Positions 22,405-30,636 of a stretch of 64,000 nt of DNA are shown here, piece after piece. A program made the position numbers and the translations under genes. The notes below the pieces were generated by a model. That model made no database searches. It worked only from the letters and a program-made list of their open reading frames with translations, and was not told where the DNA came from. Source of the stretch: an uncultured Acidobacteriaceae bacterium (GTDB lineage Bacteria > Acidobacteriota > Terriglobia > Terriglobales > Acidobacteriaceae); contig CAIMKZ010000013.1 of NCBI GenBank assembly GCA_903842065.1, positions 166,004 through 230,003 of the forward strand, given 5' to 3'. How positions within the stretch are numbered: the stretch's first letter is position 1; each line of letters begins with the position of its first letter.

Positions 22405-22734
22405 GTGCATATAGTCACTCGCCGTCATCTTCGCGAAGCCATCCACAAGTATCTGGATGCAGCCAGCGAAATCGAGGCATGGGCGACTGTAGTGGAGACG
22501 GCCCGGTGGCGCAACTTCGCCGAGGTTCGCAGCTGGTTCAAAGACTCAGATTTCGTAGATGGCTATGTGATCTTCAATCTCCGGCGGAATAGGTACAGGC
22601 TGATTACAGTCGTTCATTATGCGAAGAAGATTGGTGACAGGCAGACAGAAGGACACGTTTACATCCGCTCGTTTCTGACACACAAGCAGTACGATAATCG
22701 CGCCAACTGGGATAAGAGGTTTGGGACACAATGA
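22405..22734 (+). CDS. HigB toxin, HigB_toxin family (second module)
   Basis: The 109-residue protein belongs to the other HigB type (HigB_toxin, PF09907-like): IVTRRHLREAIHKYLDAASE, WATVVETARWRNFAEVR, VIFNLRRNRYRLITVVHY and a C-terminal VYIRSFLTHKQYD. These are ribosome-dependent RNases. It starts at GTG 22405 with no Shine-Dalgarno, at the predicted transcript start, so it is probably leaderless. Codon and base use are more AT-rich than in copA upstream, consistent with acquisition. The antitoxin ATG overlaps its stop (ATGA). Confidence 0.88.
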   Translation: MHIVTRRHLREAIHKYLDAASEIEAWATVVETARWRNFAEVRSWFKDSDFVDGYVIFNLRRNRYRLITVVHYAKKIGDRQTEGHVYIRSFLTHKQYDNRANWDKRFGTQ

Positions 22735-23141
22735 GCACAGTTCTAGCCAATCCGGCCGAAATGATTGCGAAAGGCGCGCCCCGCGTGATTCACAACGACG
22801 AGGAACTTGAGCAGTACACCGAAGCATTGTTCCGGTTGACGGCGCTCGAAAGCCCTTCCGAATCGGAACTCGATGCCATCGATCTGCTCACCATGCTTAT
22901 CGACCGCTACGAGCGAGAGCACTTCCCCATTCCCGCCGCCGATCCCGCTTCCGTGGTGCGGTTCCTGATCGAAAGCCAGGGCCTCACACAGCGCGATCTG
23001 ATTCCGCAGTTTGGCACGGAGAGCGCGGTGTCCATGTTCCTGGCCGGCCGGAGAAAGCTCACGGTTGGGCAGATTCAGAAACTGGTAGTGCGGTTCGGAC
23101 TTTCAGCCAACGTGTTTCTGGCTGCCGAGAAAGCCGCGTGA
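22731..23141 (+). CDS. HigA-type antitoxin (second module)
   Basis: The 136-residue protein is a HigA-type XRE regulator with a long N-terminal helical part (HNDEELEQYTEALFRLTALE, AIDLLTMLIDRYEREHFPIP). It ends in an HTH: VVRFLIESQGLTQRDLIPQF, SAVSMFLAGRRKLTVGQI. The HTH is C-terminal, as in MqsA/HigA-2-like antitoxins. It overlaps the toxin by 4 bases. It should bind the palindrome at 22376-22392. Confidence 0.88.
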   Translation: MSTVLANPAEMIAKGAPRVIHNDEELEQYTEALFRLTALESPSESELDAIDLLTMLIDRYEREHFPIPAADPASVVRFLIESQGLTQRDLIPQFGTESAVSMFLAGRRKLTVGQIQKLVVRFGLSANVFLAAEKAA

Positions 23142-23196
23142 ACCACTAGCTTTATCCGCTTTATTTCTCTCGGATGCGTTAGCACTGGAGTGGAAT

Positions 23197-23685
23197 ATGC
23201 CAGAACTTGGACCGGTTGTTCTTTCAGACGAAGAAGCAGATGAATGTCAACAGATGATTCGTATGATTACGGAGGAAGAGGACGGTGAGTGGGTCGTAAA
23301 GAAAGAATTTGCCGAAGAATTTCAGAGAGGGATCATTGCATTTTGTTTGATGGGCCGAGCGGATAGATTCCTATCCGAGGCTGGCGGTAGCGCAGTTCAT
23401 ATCACTTTCCACATTCCCTACTATTCACCAGACGCCACTGTGCAGGAAGATTTGGCAGAGAAGGCATGTATCAGCGCTGCAAAGGCCTGTGCGATCTACC
23501 CAATCCCCATTTATTTCTACGATTTCGGCTGTATCCTCTATCAGCTTGGGAAAAACGAGGATGCAATAGCTGCATTTCAACAATTCATTTCTCACCACGA
23601 AACCGTTACTCCTGAGATGCAACTCTGGCTTCGCACCAGAGATGTTGAATCTGCTCTGAGAATGGCAAGAGAGCTGGTGAGTTGA
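23197..23685 (+). CDS. Unknown protein, possibly TPR-like, AT-rich
   Basis: The 162-residue protein starts behind GGAGTGGAAT. The N-terminal 50 residues are acidic (SDEEADECQQMIRMITEEED). Later helices, PIPIYFYDFGCILYQLGKNE and DAIAAFQQFISHH, resemble one TPR-like helical pair (YDFGCILYQLGKNEDAIAAF). I recognise no family. Base composition is lower in GC than the lptFG gene downstream and akin to the higBA-2 module. So it may be part of the same acquired segment, an accessory or cargo gene. It stands 55 bases after the antitoxin. Confidence 0.65.
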   Translation: MPELGPVVLSDEEADECQQMIRMITEEEDGEWVVKKEFAEEFQRGIIAFCLMGRADRFLSEAGGSAVHITFHIPYYSPDATVQEDLAEKACISAAKACAIYPIPIYFYDFGCILYQLGKNEDAIAAFQQFISHHETVTPEMQLWLRTRDVESALRMARELVS

Positions 23686-23733
23686 GAGCGCTTCTTCGAC
23701 CCCACACGCTAAACTATCCCAAGAGATTCACAC

Positions 23734-26082
23734 GTGCGCATCCTGACCCGCTACATCCTCGGCGAGATCCTCTCTCACACGCTCATAGGCTGCGCTCTGT
23801 TCACCTTTATCCTCTTCATGCCCCAGCTGCCTCACATTCTTGAGGTGGTGGTGCGCAACTCGTCCACATGGTCCGATGTGGCCGAGATCTTTCTCTTCAC
23901 GCTGCCCAACCTCTTCCGCGTCACCATCCCCATGTCGGTGCTGGTGGGCATCCTGCTTGGCCTCAGCCGCCTCGCCGCCGACAGCGAAATCGTCGCTATG
24001 CGCGCCTCGGGCCTGGGCATTGGCTACTTTGTGCGCGTCTCCGCGGTGGTGGCGGCCGGCGGAACGCTGCTGGGCCTTGCGAACGCGCTTTATCTCGCGC
24101 CCCGCGCCAACCGCGCCATCCTTGAGATGGAGCAGTCGCTGGCCACGCAGCAGGCCTCCTTCGAGATTCAGCCCCGAGTCTTCTACGAGGACTTCAAAAA
24201 CGCCGTGCTCTACGTCGAAGATGTGCGCTCCGGCGCGGGCGCTGCTAACTGGCGTCAGGTCTTCATGGCCGACGTAACGGACCCCGACAACCCCATCGTC
24301 ACCACCGCCGCCTCCGCCACCGTAGTGAACGACAGCACGCAGGAAGAGCTGCTGATGCGCCTGCGCCAGGGCGCGCGCCACGAGGCTGTGAACGGCGACT
24401 CCGAGCAGTACAACATCTCCACCTTCACCACCACCGACATGCCGCTGCGGCTGAACCAGCAGAACGGAATCCGTCTGGGCCGCCTGGACACGGCCATCTA
24501 CGCGCTGCCGACAGCCGAGCTGCTCAAGCGCGCAAGCGGACCCGATGCGCGCCGGTTCCTCATCGAGTTCTACAACCGGTTCTCGTTCCCGGTCGCCTGC
24601 CTGGTGCTCATGCTGGTCGGGGTGCCGCTCGGCGTCAACTCGCGGCGCGGCGGCAAGAGCTCGGGGTTCGTGTTCACGGTGCTGCTGGTCTCCGTCTATT
24701 ACCTCATCTCCATGATCGGCATCGCACTGGGGCGGCAGGGCAAGCTGCCCGTGTTTGCGGCCGTGTGGTCGGCCAATATTCTGTTCGCGGTGGCGGGACT
24801 GGTGCTGCTGTGGCAGATGGCCACCGGCGGCAGGCTGCTGAACGACATCTCCGACGCCATCGCTCGTACCCCCAGATTCAAACTAAAGCTCGGCGAGGGC
24901 AACCGGCTTCCCTTCGCGCATGTGCTCGAATGGCTGCGGCCGCGCAACCAGCGAGCCAACGGCTGGGGATTCGCGCTGCGCATCATCGACGAGTACGTGA
25001 TGCGCGAGTTTCTGGGCACGTTCCTGCTGGTGCTGGCCAGCTTTGTGCTGCTCATGCTCGTCTTCACCTTCTTCGATCTGGTCGGCGATATCATCCGCAA
25101 TCACATTGCCCTGCTCACGGTCGGCGGCTACCTCATCAACCTGATGCCCAGCATGATCTACCAGCTCGCGCCGCTGGCGGTGCTCATCGCAGCGCTGGTC
25201 ACCTTCGGCGTGCTCAACCGCAACAGCGAGATCGTGGCCATGAAGGCCACCGGCATCAGCCTCTACCGGCTGATCGTGCCAGTTGTGTCGATCGCGGCGG
25301 TGCTGGCCGTCTGCCTGTTCGCCTTCGACCAGTCTTACCTGCCCCAGGCCAACCGCCGGCAGGAGGCGCTGCGCAGCGTCATCAAGGGCCGTCCCCCCAG
25401 AACCTTCCTGCGCCCCGAGCAGACCTGGATATTCGGATTGCAGCCCCAGCCCGGCGAGCCGGGGCGCATCTTCTTCTACCGCTTCTTCGACCGCGACTCA
25501 AACGAGTTTGCCGGCATCTCGGTGTTCGAGTTCAATCCGGAGACCTTCGAGCTGTCGCGGCGCATCTTTGCCCGGCGCGCCGTGTGGGATCCCGTCGAAA
25601 GCGCCTGGAGCTTCGAGAACGGCTGGATGCGCGACATCGACGGCGCCAACGTAACCCGCTACCGGACCTTCCTGCGCGCCACATTTCCTGAGATTCACGC
25701 CACGCCCGACTACTTCAAGAAAGAGGCGCTCCAGTCCCAGGAGATGAGCTTTACCCAGCTCAACAGCTACATCAAGGACCTGGGCCAGAGCGGATTCGAT
25801 ACCATGCGGCTGCGCGTGGCCTTGTGGCAGAAGCTGGCCAAACCCCTGGCTGCCGTCATCATGGCCCTGCTGGCCATTCCCTTCGCGCTGGCCATGGGCC
25901 GGCGGGGATCGCTCACCGGGATCGCCGCGGCCATCGGCGTGGCGCTGGCCTACTGGGTGATCGATGGGCTGTTCGGCGCCATGGGCGCGGTGAACTATCT
26001 GCCCGCCGCGCTGGCCGCCTGGTCGTCGGACGTTCTGTTTGCGCTGGTGGGCGGTTATCTGCTGCTGCGCACGCCGACATAG
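23734..26082 (+). CDS. Fused LptF/LptG LPS-export permease
   Basis: The 782-residue protein holds two consecutive YjgP/YjgQ permease units, about residues 1-375 and 415-782. Both contain the same signature: ILTRYILGEILSHTLIGCAL opens the first, IDEYVMREFLGTFLLVLASF the second. Each continues with membrane helices, a large periplasmic beta-jellyroll part (VEDVRSGAGAANW; IFFYRFFDRDSNEFAG) and closing helices. LptF and LptG are normally separate genes forming one heterodimer with LptB2 to extract LPS. One chain here probably supplies both. GTG 23734 is the start. The ABC exporter gene follows. Confidence 0.9.
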   Translation: MRILTRYILGEILSHTLIGCALFTFILFMPQLPHILEVVVRNSSTWSDVAEIFLFTLPNLFRVTIPMSVLVGILLGLSRLAADSEIVAMRASGLGIGYFVRVSAVVAAGGTLLGLANALYLAPRANRAILEMEQSLATQQASFEIQPRVFYEDFKNAVLYVEDVRSGAGAANWRQVFMADVTDPDNPIVTTAASATVVNDSTQEELLMRLRQGARHEAVNGDSEQYNISTFTTTDMPLRLNQQNGIRLGRLDTAIYALPTAELLKRASGPDARRFLIEFYNRFSFPVACLVLMLVGVPLGVNSRRGGKSSGFVFTVLLVSVYYLISMIGIALGRQGKLPVFAAVWSANILFAVAGLVLLWQMATGGRLLNDISDAIARTPRFKLKLGEGNRLPFAHVLEWLRPRNQRANGWGFALRIIDEYVMREFLGTFLLVLASFVLLMLVFTFFDLVGDIIRNHIALLTVGGYLINLMPSMIYQLAPLAVLIAALVTFGVLNRNSEIVAMKATGISLYRLIVPVVSIAAVLAVCLFAFDQSYLPQANRRQEALRSVIKGRPPRTFLRPEQTWIFGLQPQPGEPGRIFFYRFFDRDSNEFAGISVFEFNPETFELSRRIFARRAVWDPVESAWSFENGWMRDIDGANVTRYRTFLRATFPEIHATPDYFKKEALQSQEMSFTQLNSYIKDLGQSGFDTMRLRVALWQKLAKPLAAVIMALLAIPFALAMGRRGSLTGIAAAIGVALAYWVIDGLFGAMGAVNYLPAALAAWSSDVLFALVGGYLLLRTPT

Positions 26083-26125
26083 TCATGTGTGCGGGCTTTC
26101 ACAGCCTCTCCCGTACAATTAACGT

Positions 26126-27877
26126 ATGCTGCGCGACCTCGCCCCCCTCTTTGCGTACATGCGCCGATACCGGTGGAGCTACGTCTGGGGCACAGCGGCC
26201 TGCCTGCTCACCAATATCGTCTGGTCGCAGTTTCCGCGTGTGCTTCAGGGAGCCATCAACTCGCTGCGCGCCGGCACGACGAAGCAGCACATCCTGCTGC
26301 TGGCCGGACTGCTGGTTGCCATCTCGCTGGTCAAGGGCATCTTTCTCTACACCCAGCGCTGGGTGCTGATCGGCATCTCGCGCGACATCGAAGTCGATCT
26401 GCGCAACGACCTGTTCCGCAAGCTCGAGTTGCAGGACTCCGGCTTCTATCACCGCCATCGCACCGGCGACCTGATGGCGCGCATGACCAACGACCTGAAT
26501 GCCGTGCGCATGCTACTCGGCCCCGGGCTGATGTACAGCGCCAACACCATCTTCCTCAGCGTCTTCGCCTGCGTCTTTATGATCCGCATCAGCCCGCTGC
26601 TGACGCTGGTGGCGCTGGCTCCCATGCCCATCGCCAGCATTCTGGTGCAGTACTTCGGCAGCCGCATTCACACGCGCTTTGAACGCATTCAGGCCAGCTT
26701 CTCCGACATCTCCGCCCAGGCCCAGGAAAACTACTCGGGCGTGCGATTGATCCGCGCCTTCGCCCGCGAGAAGTCGCAGATCGCGCTCTTTGAGAGGCTT
26801 AACCTCCAGTACATCGCGCGCTCGCTCAAGCTGGTGCAGTTGATGGGCATGTTGTGGCCCACGCTTGAGTTCGTGCTCGGCATCTCCATGATCCTCACCC
26901 TGCTGGTGGGCGGTCATCTGGTCGTTTCGGAAAAAATCGATGTGGGTCAGTTCGTCGCCTTCAACACCTACATGATCATGCTCATCTGGCCGATCATCGC
27001 GGTGGGCTTTGTCGTCAACATCTTCCAGCGCGGAACCGCTTCGGTCAAACGCATCGACGAACTGCTCAAAGAACAGCCCCTGATCGACGACCGCTTCGCG
27101 GTTTTATCTTTTGGAGAAGAGTACAGGCTAAATGGGGAGATCGAATTCCGCCACCTCAACTTCAGCTACGGCGACGTTGAGGTGCTGCACGACATCACGC
27201 TGAAGATTCCCGCCGGATCGAGCCTGGCCATCGTGGGTCCAACCGGATCGGGCAAGTCGACGCTCGTCAATCTCATCGCCCGGCTCTACGAGGCGCCCGA
27301 AGGCGCGCTGCTCCTCGATGGCCGCCCGGTGTACGAGTATCCGCTCGCCGTGCTGCGGCGGAACCTGGGCATGGTGCCGCAGGAGACCTTCCTCTTCAGC
27401 GAGACCATACGAGAGAACATCGCCTTTGGCGCTCCAGGCGCCACAGCCCAGGATCTGCTCGAGGCCTGCGAGGCCGCGCATATCCGCCAGGAGTTCGAGA
27501 CATTCCCCATGGGGCTGGATACGATGGTGGGCGAGCGCGGCGTAACGCTCTCAGGCGGTCAGAAGCAGCGCGCCGCCATCGCGCGCGCACTGCTGCGGCG
27601 GCCGCCGATCCTCATCCTCGACGACGCGCTGGCCAGCGTGGATACCTACACCGAAGAGCGCATCCTGGGCGGGCTGCGCAACTATACGGCGGACGCGACG
27701 ACGATATTGATCTCGCACCGCGTATCTACGGTGCGCAACGCCGACCGCATCGCCGTGCTCGATCGCGGACGCATCGTCGAGACCGGAACACACGACGAGT
27801 TGCTGGCCCTCAACGGCTACTACGCCAGCCTCTACCAAAAACAGCAGCTTGAGGAAGAACTGACCGTAGCGAGTTAG
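26126..27877 (+). CDS. ABC exporter half-transporter (MsbA-like)
   Basis: The 583-residue protein has an N-terminal six-helix membrane domain (about residues 1-310) and a C-terminal ATPase with Walker A GPTGSGKSTLV, signature LSGGQKQRAAIARALLRR and Walker B ILILDDALAS. The order and length fit MsbA/LmrA-type lipid or drug exporters. It lies 43 bases after the fused lptFG, so a role in lipid/LPS-precursor flipping is plausible but unproven. TACAAT at 26114-26119 ends 6 bases before ATG 26126, so an internal promoter may yield a leaderless message. No Shine-Dalgarno is visible. Confidence 0.9.
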   Translation: MLRDLAPLFAYMRRYRWSYVWGTAACLLTNIVWSQFPRVLQGAINSLRAGTTKQHILLLAGLLVAISLVKGIFLYTQRWVLIGISRDIEVDLRNDLFRKLELQDSGFYHRHRTGDLMARMTNDLNAVRMLLGPGLMYSANTIFLSVFACVFMIRISPLLTLVALAPMPIASILVQYFGSRIHTRFERIQASFSDISAQAQENYSGVRLIRAFAREKSQIALFERLNLQYIARSLKLVQLMGMLWPTLEFVLGISMILTLLVGGHLVVSEKIDVGQFVAFNTYMIMLIWPIIAVGFVVNIFQRGTASVKRIDELLKEQPLIDDRFAVLSFGEEYRLNGEIEFRHLNFSYGDVEVLHDITLKIPAGSSLAIVGPTGSGKSTLVNLIARLYEAPEGALLLDGRPVYEYPLAVLRRNLGMVPQETFLFSETIRENIAFGAPGATAQDLLEACEAAHIRQEFETFPMGLDTMVGERGVTLSGGQKQRAAIARALLRRPPILILDDALASVDTYTEERILGGLRNYTADATTILISHRVSTVRNADRIAVLDRGRIVETGTHDELLALNGYYASLYQKQQLEEELTVAS

Positions 27878-27901
27878 CGAGTGAGCAGGTCAGCGAGTCT
27901 G
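27866..27901. repeat. 9-bp-period repeat array between convergent genes
   Basis: Around the ABC-exporter stop the plus strand reads TAGCGAGTT, AGCGAGTGA, GCAGGTCAG and CGAGTCTGC, degenerate copies of the same 9-base unit. The stop codon TAG lies inside the first unit. Confidence 0.55.
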
Positions 27902-27923
27902 CAGGAAGAGGCTGCATCGCAAT

Positions 27924-28367
27924 TCATGCCGTCCAGCCTGCGCCGGCCGCGGTTGTGGCAGACTCGGCTCCCGTAGGCAGAACCGGTATCGGTCCCAGTG
28001 CGGCCAGGGCTTCGGGGTCGCGTGATACCTGGCGCCAGGCGTCGCGCACATTGCGTACGCATTCGATCGCATGCTCAAACTTCTGCCGCGAAGCCGACTG
28101 CGAGCCCTGAAGTACCTGCGCGAAGATGGCGGCGTAGAACTCGCTCAACACCTCGGCGGGCTTGCCCCCGATGTCCATGCGCAGCCGCGCCTGAAGGTGG
28201 ATGATAATGTCGAGGGCCCGCCGTACGGCGGCGCGCCGTCCGTCCGTGTCGCCGCGGTCCACCGCATCGGCGGCGTTCGACAAAAAGCGGATGATTCCGT
28301 CGTAGAGCGCCACCACCAGATCGACGGCCGATGCTCCCTCCAATGCATGTTCCCGGTAGGCTCCCAT
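27924..28367 (-). CDS. fliS: Flagellar export chaperone FliS
   Basis: The 147-residue protein matches FliS: YREHALEGASAVDLVVALYD near the N terminus (canonical L...LYD...), and long amphipathic helices. It binds the C terminus of flagellin and keeps it unpolymerised before export. ATG 28367 is the start that gives a normal length. fliD ends 16 bases upstream, so fliD-fliS are co-transcribed. The C terminus (TGAESATTAAGAGWTA) is low in complexity. Confidence 0.92.
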   Translation of the reverse strand: MGAYREHALEGASAVDLVVALYDGIIRFLSNAADAVDRGDTDGRRAAVRRALDIIIHLQARLRMDIGGKPAEVLSEFYAAIFAQVLQGSQSASRQKFEHAIECVRNVRDAWRQVSRDPEALAALGPIPVLPTGAESATTAAGAGWTA

Positions 28368-28383
28368 GGCCTGTTTTCTCCTG

Positions 28384-30423
28384 TCAGCTCTTGGTTGAGT
28401 TGTAGCCGCTGATCGCCGCATACAACTCGTTGATGCCGTTCAACTGCGAGGGAAGCATCTGCAGAATGGAGTTGACCTGATTGAGCTGTGCGGTCAGACT
28501 CGCCTGCTGCAACGAGATGCGGCTCTCCTGCGACGAGACCCTGTCGTTGAGCTGCTTTTCGATGGTGCTATTGGCGTTCAAGGCCAGCGTCATCAGCCCG
28601 GTCTTGGACGTCGAGCCGGTAGCGTTGAGCGTCGAGGCGAGGTTCCGCCCCCAGCTGGCTACGTTCTGAAAGAAGCCGGTCACGCCCGAGAAGTTCGAGT
28701 TCAGAGCCGAATCGAGAGCGGAGATATCAAACTCAAGGCCTCCGGTGGTCGAAGTGCCGATGCCCAGACTGGCGAGGTTGTTGATGCTCGAAGAACTTGT
28801 GTAGTCGAGCGACGAAGTGACAGGATTGCTCCTGTCGGCAAGCTTTCCACCTATGGTCAGGTTGCCGCTGCTGCCCGCCGTCAGCGATGTCAGTTGCAGG
28901 CTCTTGGTGCCGTCCGCGAGGGTGTTGATGCTGGCGCTGATGCCCAGTGTGGCGGAGTTCGAGTTGATGTACTGGGTTAGATCCGCTAGTGTCGCGCCGC
29001 CCTGCGCGGTCGCCACGTCACTCATGTTCACTGTCTGCGCCGTTCCGTTGCCGACATTGATGCTCAGCGTCCCGGAAAGCACGTCGGACTCGCTCGCAAT
29101 CGCCGCGAACGACGTGCCGGAGTTCTCCGTGCTGCTGGCGGTGAAGGTGGCGCTGGTCATCTCGGTGCCGACCGACGAGACGATGTTCGAGGTCACGGTG
29201 AGCGCGCCCGATGTTCCCGGCGTCTGCGAGTAGAGCGTCAGCGTGGACACGCCGTTCGCATGGGATATGCCCGCCGTTACCCCGATATTGGCCGAATTGA
29301 TGGCGTCGGCCATGTCGGCAAGCGAGGTCTTCGCGGGGTCGAGCGTTACCGTCTGCGCGGTCCCGCTGCCCACCTGAATGGTGATCGAACCCGTCAGAGC
29401 CGGGTTCTCGGCATCGGTGATCGAAGTCAGATATCCGTTCGGATTCGTGGTGTTGAGCGCGCCGATCAACTGCTGTTGCAGCAGAGAGAGCGTGGGCGAG
29501 CCGAACAGCGGCTCCGGCGTTCCGGAACTGGTCTTGCCCTCCTGCGTGTGGATGGCGCTCAACAGTGAGTTGAAATCGGTGACCATCTGGTTGACCGCGC
29601 TCGCCACCGACGTGTTGTCGTTGGCGATCGTCACCTGCACGGGAACCGCGCTGCCGCCGGAAGACGTCGCGCTCGTCGATAGAAGCTGGAAGGTCAGCCC
29701 GGGAATGAGATTCGATACCGTGTTCGAGGCGCTGCTCAGGGTTACGCCATCGACCTTGAGGCTGGCGTTGCTGCCCGTAGTCGTCGAGTTGTATGCCAGC
29801 GTACCGCTTCCAGTCGTCGCGTCCGTAATCGAGTTGCTTGAGATGGTGATATCGCCGGCCGCGCCCGAGGTGCCCGAGACCAGGTTAAGCCGCGAGCCGT
29901 TGGCGTCGGCCAGCACGCTGGCGGAGACGCCGGAGCCGGAGGCGTTGATGGCCGACGCCAGCCCGGCCAGGGTGTTGTTCGACGAGTTCAGCGTGATCGT
30001 GTGCGCCGTCCCGCTGCCGACCGTGATAGTCATCGAGCCCGAGAGCTTGTCCGCGACGTTGGTGATCGGGGTCAGGTAGCCGCTCGATGTCTGGGCCAGG
30101 GAGTTCACAATCACCTGGTGGGTCCCGGCCTGGGCCGAAGAGGAGGCTGAGGTCAGTTGCAGTACGCTCGAGTCGGAGCTTGAGCCGGACTTCTGCGCCA
30201 GAACCCCCTGGACGTCGGTGAGCTGGCTGATGTCGTTGGAGAGCGTGGAGAGAAGCGTGCCCAGGCTGGAGATCGCCGTATCCTGGCTCGTGAGGCTGGT
30301 GAGCTGGTCTTTCCACGGCGTCTCGACCTTCTGGAGGTTGCTGACGATCGTGGCCACTGTGGAACTGACATTGATGCCGGTTCCGCTGGTAGGCGATCCG
30401 AAGCTAAGTCCCACGGTTCCCAT
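28384..30423 (-). CDS. fliD: Flagellar hook-associated protein 2 / filament cap FliD
   Basis: The 679-residue protein has the FliD N terminus (TGINVSSTVATIVSNLQKVE TPW in sequence) and the C-terminal coiled region ending in QLNGINELYAAIS. The middle holds three FlgIN-type units with the shared pattern L-x-G-x-x-x-I-x-V-G-x-G-T-A: LSGSMTITVGSGTAHTITL, LTGSITIQVGSGTAQTVTL and LSGTLSINVGNGTAQTVNM. FliD caps the filament and inserts flagellin. It is longer than the E. coli protein (468). AAGGAG precedes ATG 30423. Ser/Thr/Asn-rich composition suggests heavy surface exposure. Confidence 0.93.
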   Translation of the reverse strand: MGTVGLSFGSPTSGTGINVSSTVATIVSNLQKVETPWKDQLTSLTSQDTAISSLGTLLSTLSNDISQLTDVQGVLAQKSGSSSDSSVLQLTSASSSAQAGTHQVIVNSLAQTSSGYLTPITNVADKLSGSMTITVGSGTAHTITLNSSNNTLAGLASAINASGSGVSASVLADANGSRLNLVSGTSGAAGDITISSNSITDATTGSGTLAYNSTTTGSNASLKVDGVTLSSASNTVSNLIPGLTFQLLSTSATSSGGSAVPVQVTIANDNTSVASAVNQMVTDFNSLLSAIHTQEGKTSSGTPEPLFGSPTLSLLQQQLIGALNTTNPNGYLTSITDAENPALTGSITIQVGSGTAQTVTLDPAKTSLADMADAINSANIGVTAGISHANGVSTLTLYSQTPGTSGALTVTSNIVSSVGTEMTSATFTASSTENSGTSFAAIASESDVLSGTLSINVGNGTAQTVNMSDVATAQGGATLADLTQYINSNSATLGISASINTLADGTKSLQLTSLTAGSSGNLTIGGKLADRSNPVTSSLDYTSSSSINNLASLGIGTSTTGGLEFDISALDSALNSNFSGVTGFFQNVASWGRNLASTLNATGSTSKTGLMTLALNANSTIEKQLNDRVSSQESRISLQQASLTAQLNQVNSILQMLPSQLNGINELYAAISGYNSTKS

Positions 30424-30522
30424 AGCATTCTCCTTGCTGGCTGAGTGCAGTTGGCGGGCCAGCACCATAGCCTGGAAATTGGAAGAAATTAAAGTCGGCT
30501 CTCAATTTCCGGGAAAACGGCG

Positions 30523-30546
30523 GAGGGCGTCCTTGCGGACGCCCTC
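30523..30546 (-). terminator. Hairpin terminator after fliC
   Basis: GAGGGCGTCC / GGACGCCCTC form a perfect 10-bp stem; on the minus strand the loop is GCAA (a GNRA tetraloop), followed by CGCCGTTTTCC. The short T-run is modest. A further 12-bp stem (30553-30590, GGCGCGCCCGGC / GCCGGGCGCGCC) lies just upstream on the minus strand, so the fliC transcript ends in two strong hairpins. Confidence 0.7.
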
Positions 30547-30636
30547 GGTGAGGGCGCGCCCGGCCCGGCGGGTCTGCCGCCGGGCGCGCCAGTTGTGTTC
30601 AAGACGGGGAGCAAACCACCCCGAAGGAAGCCACGG

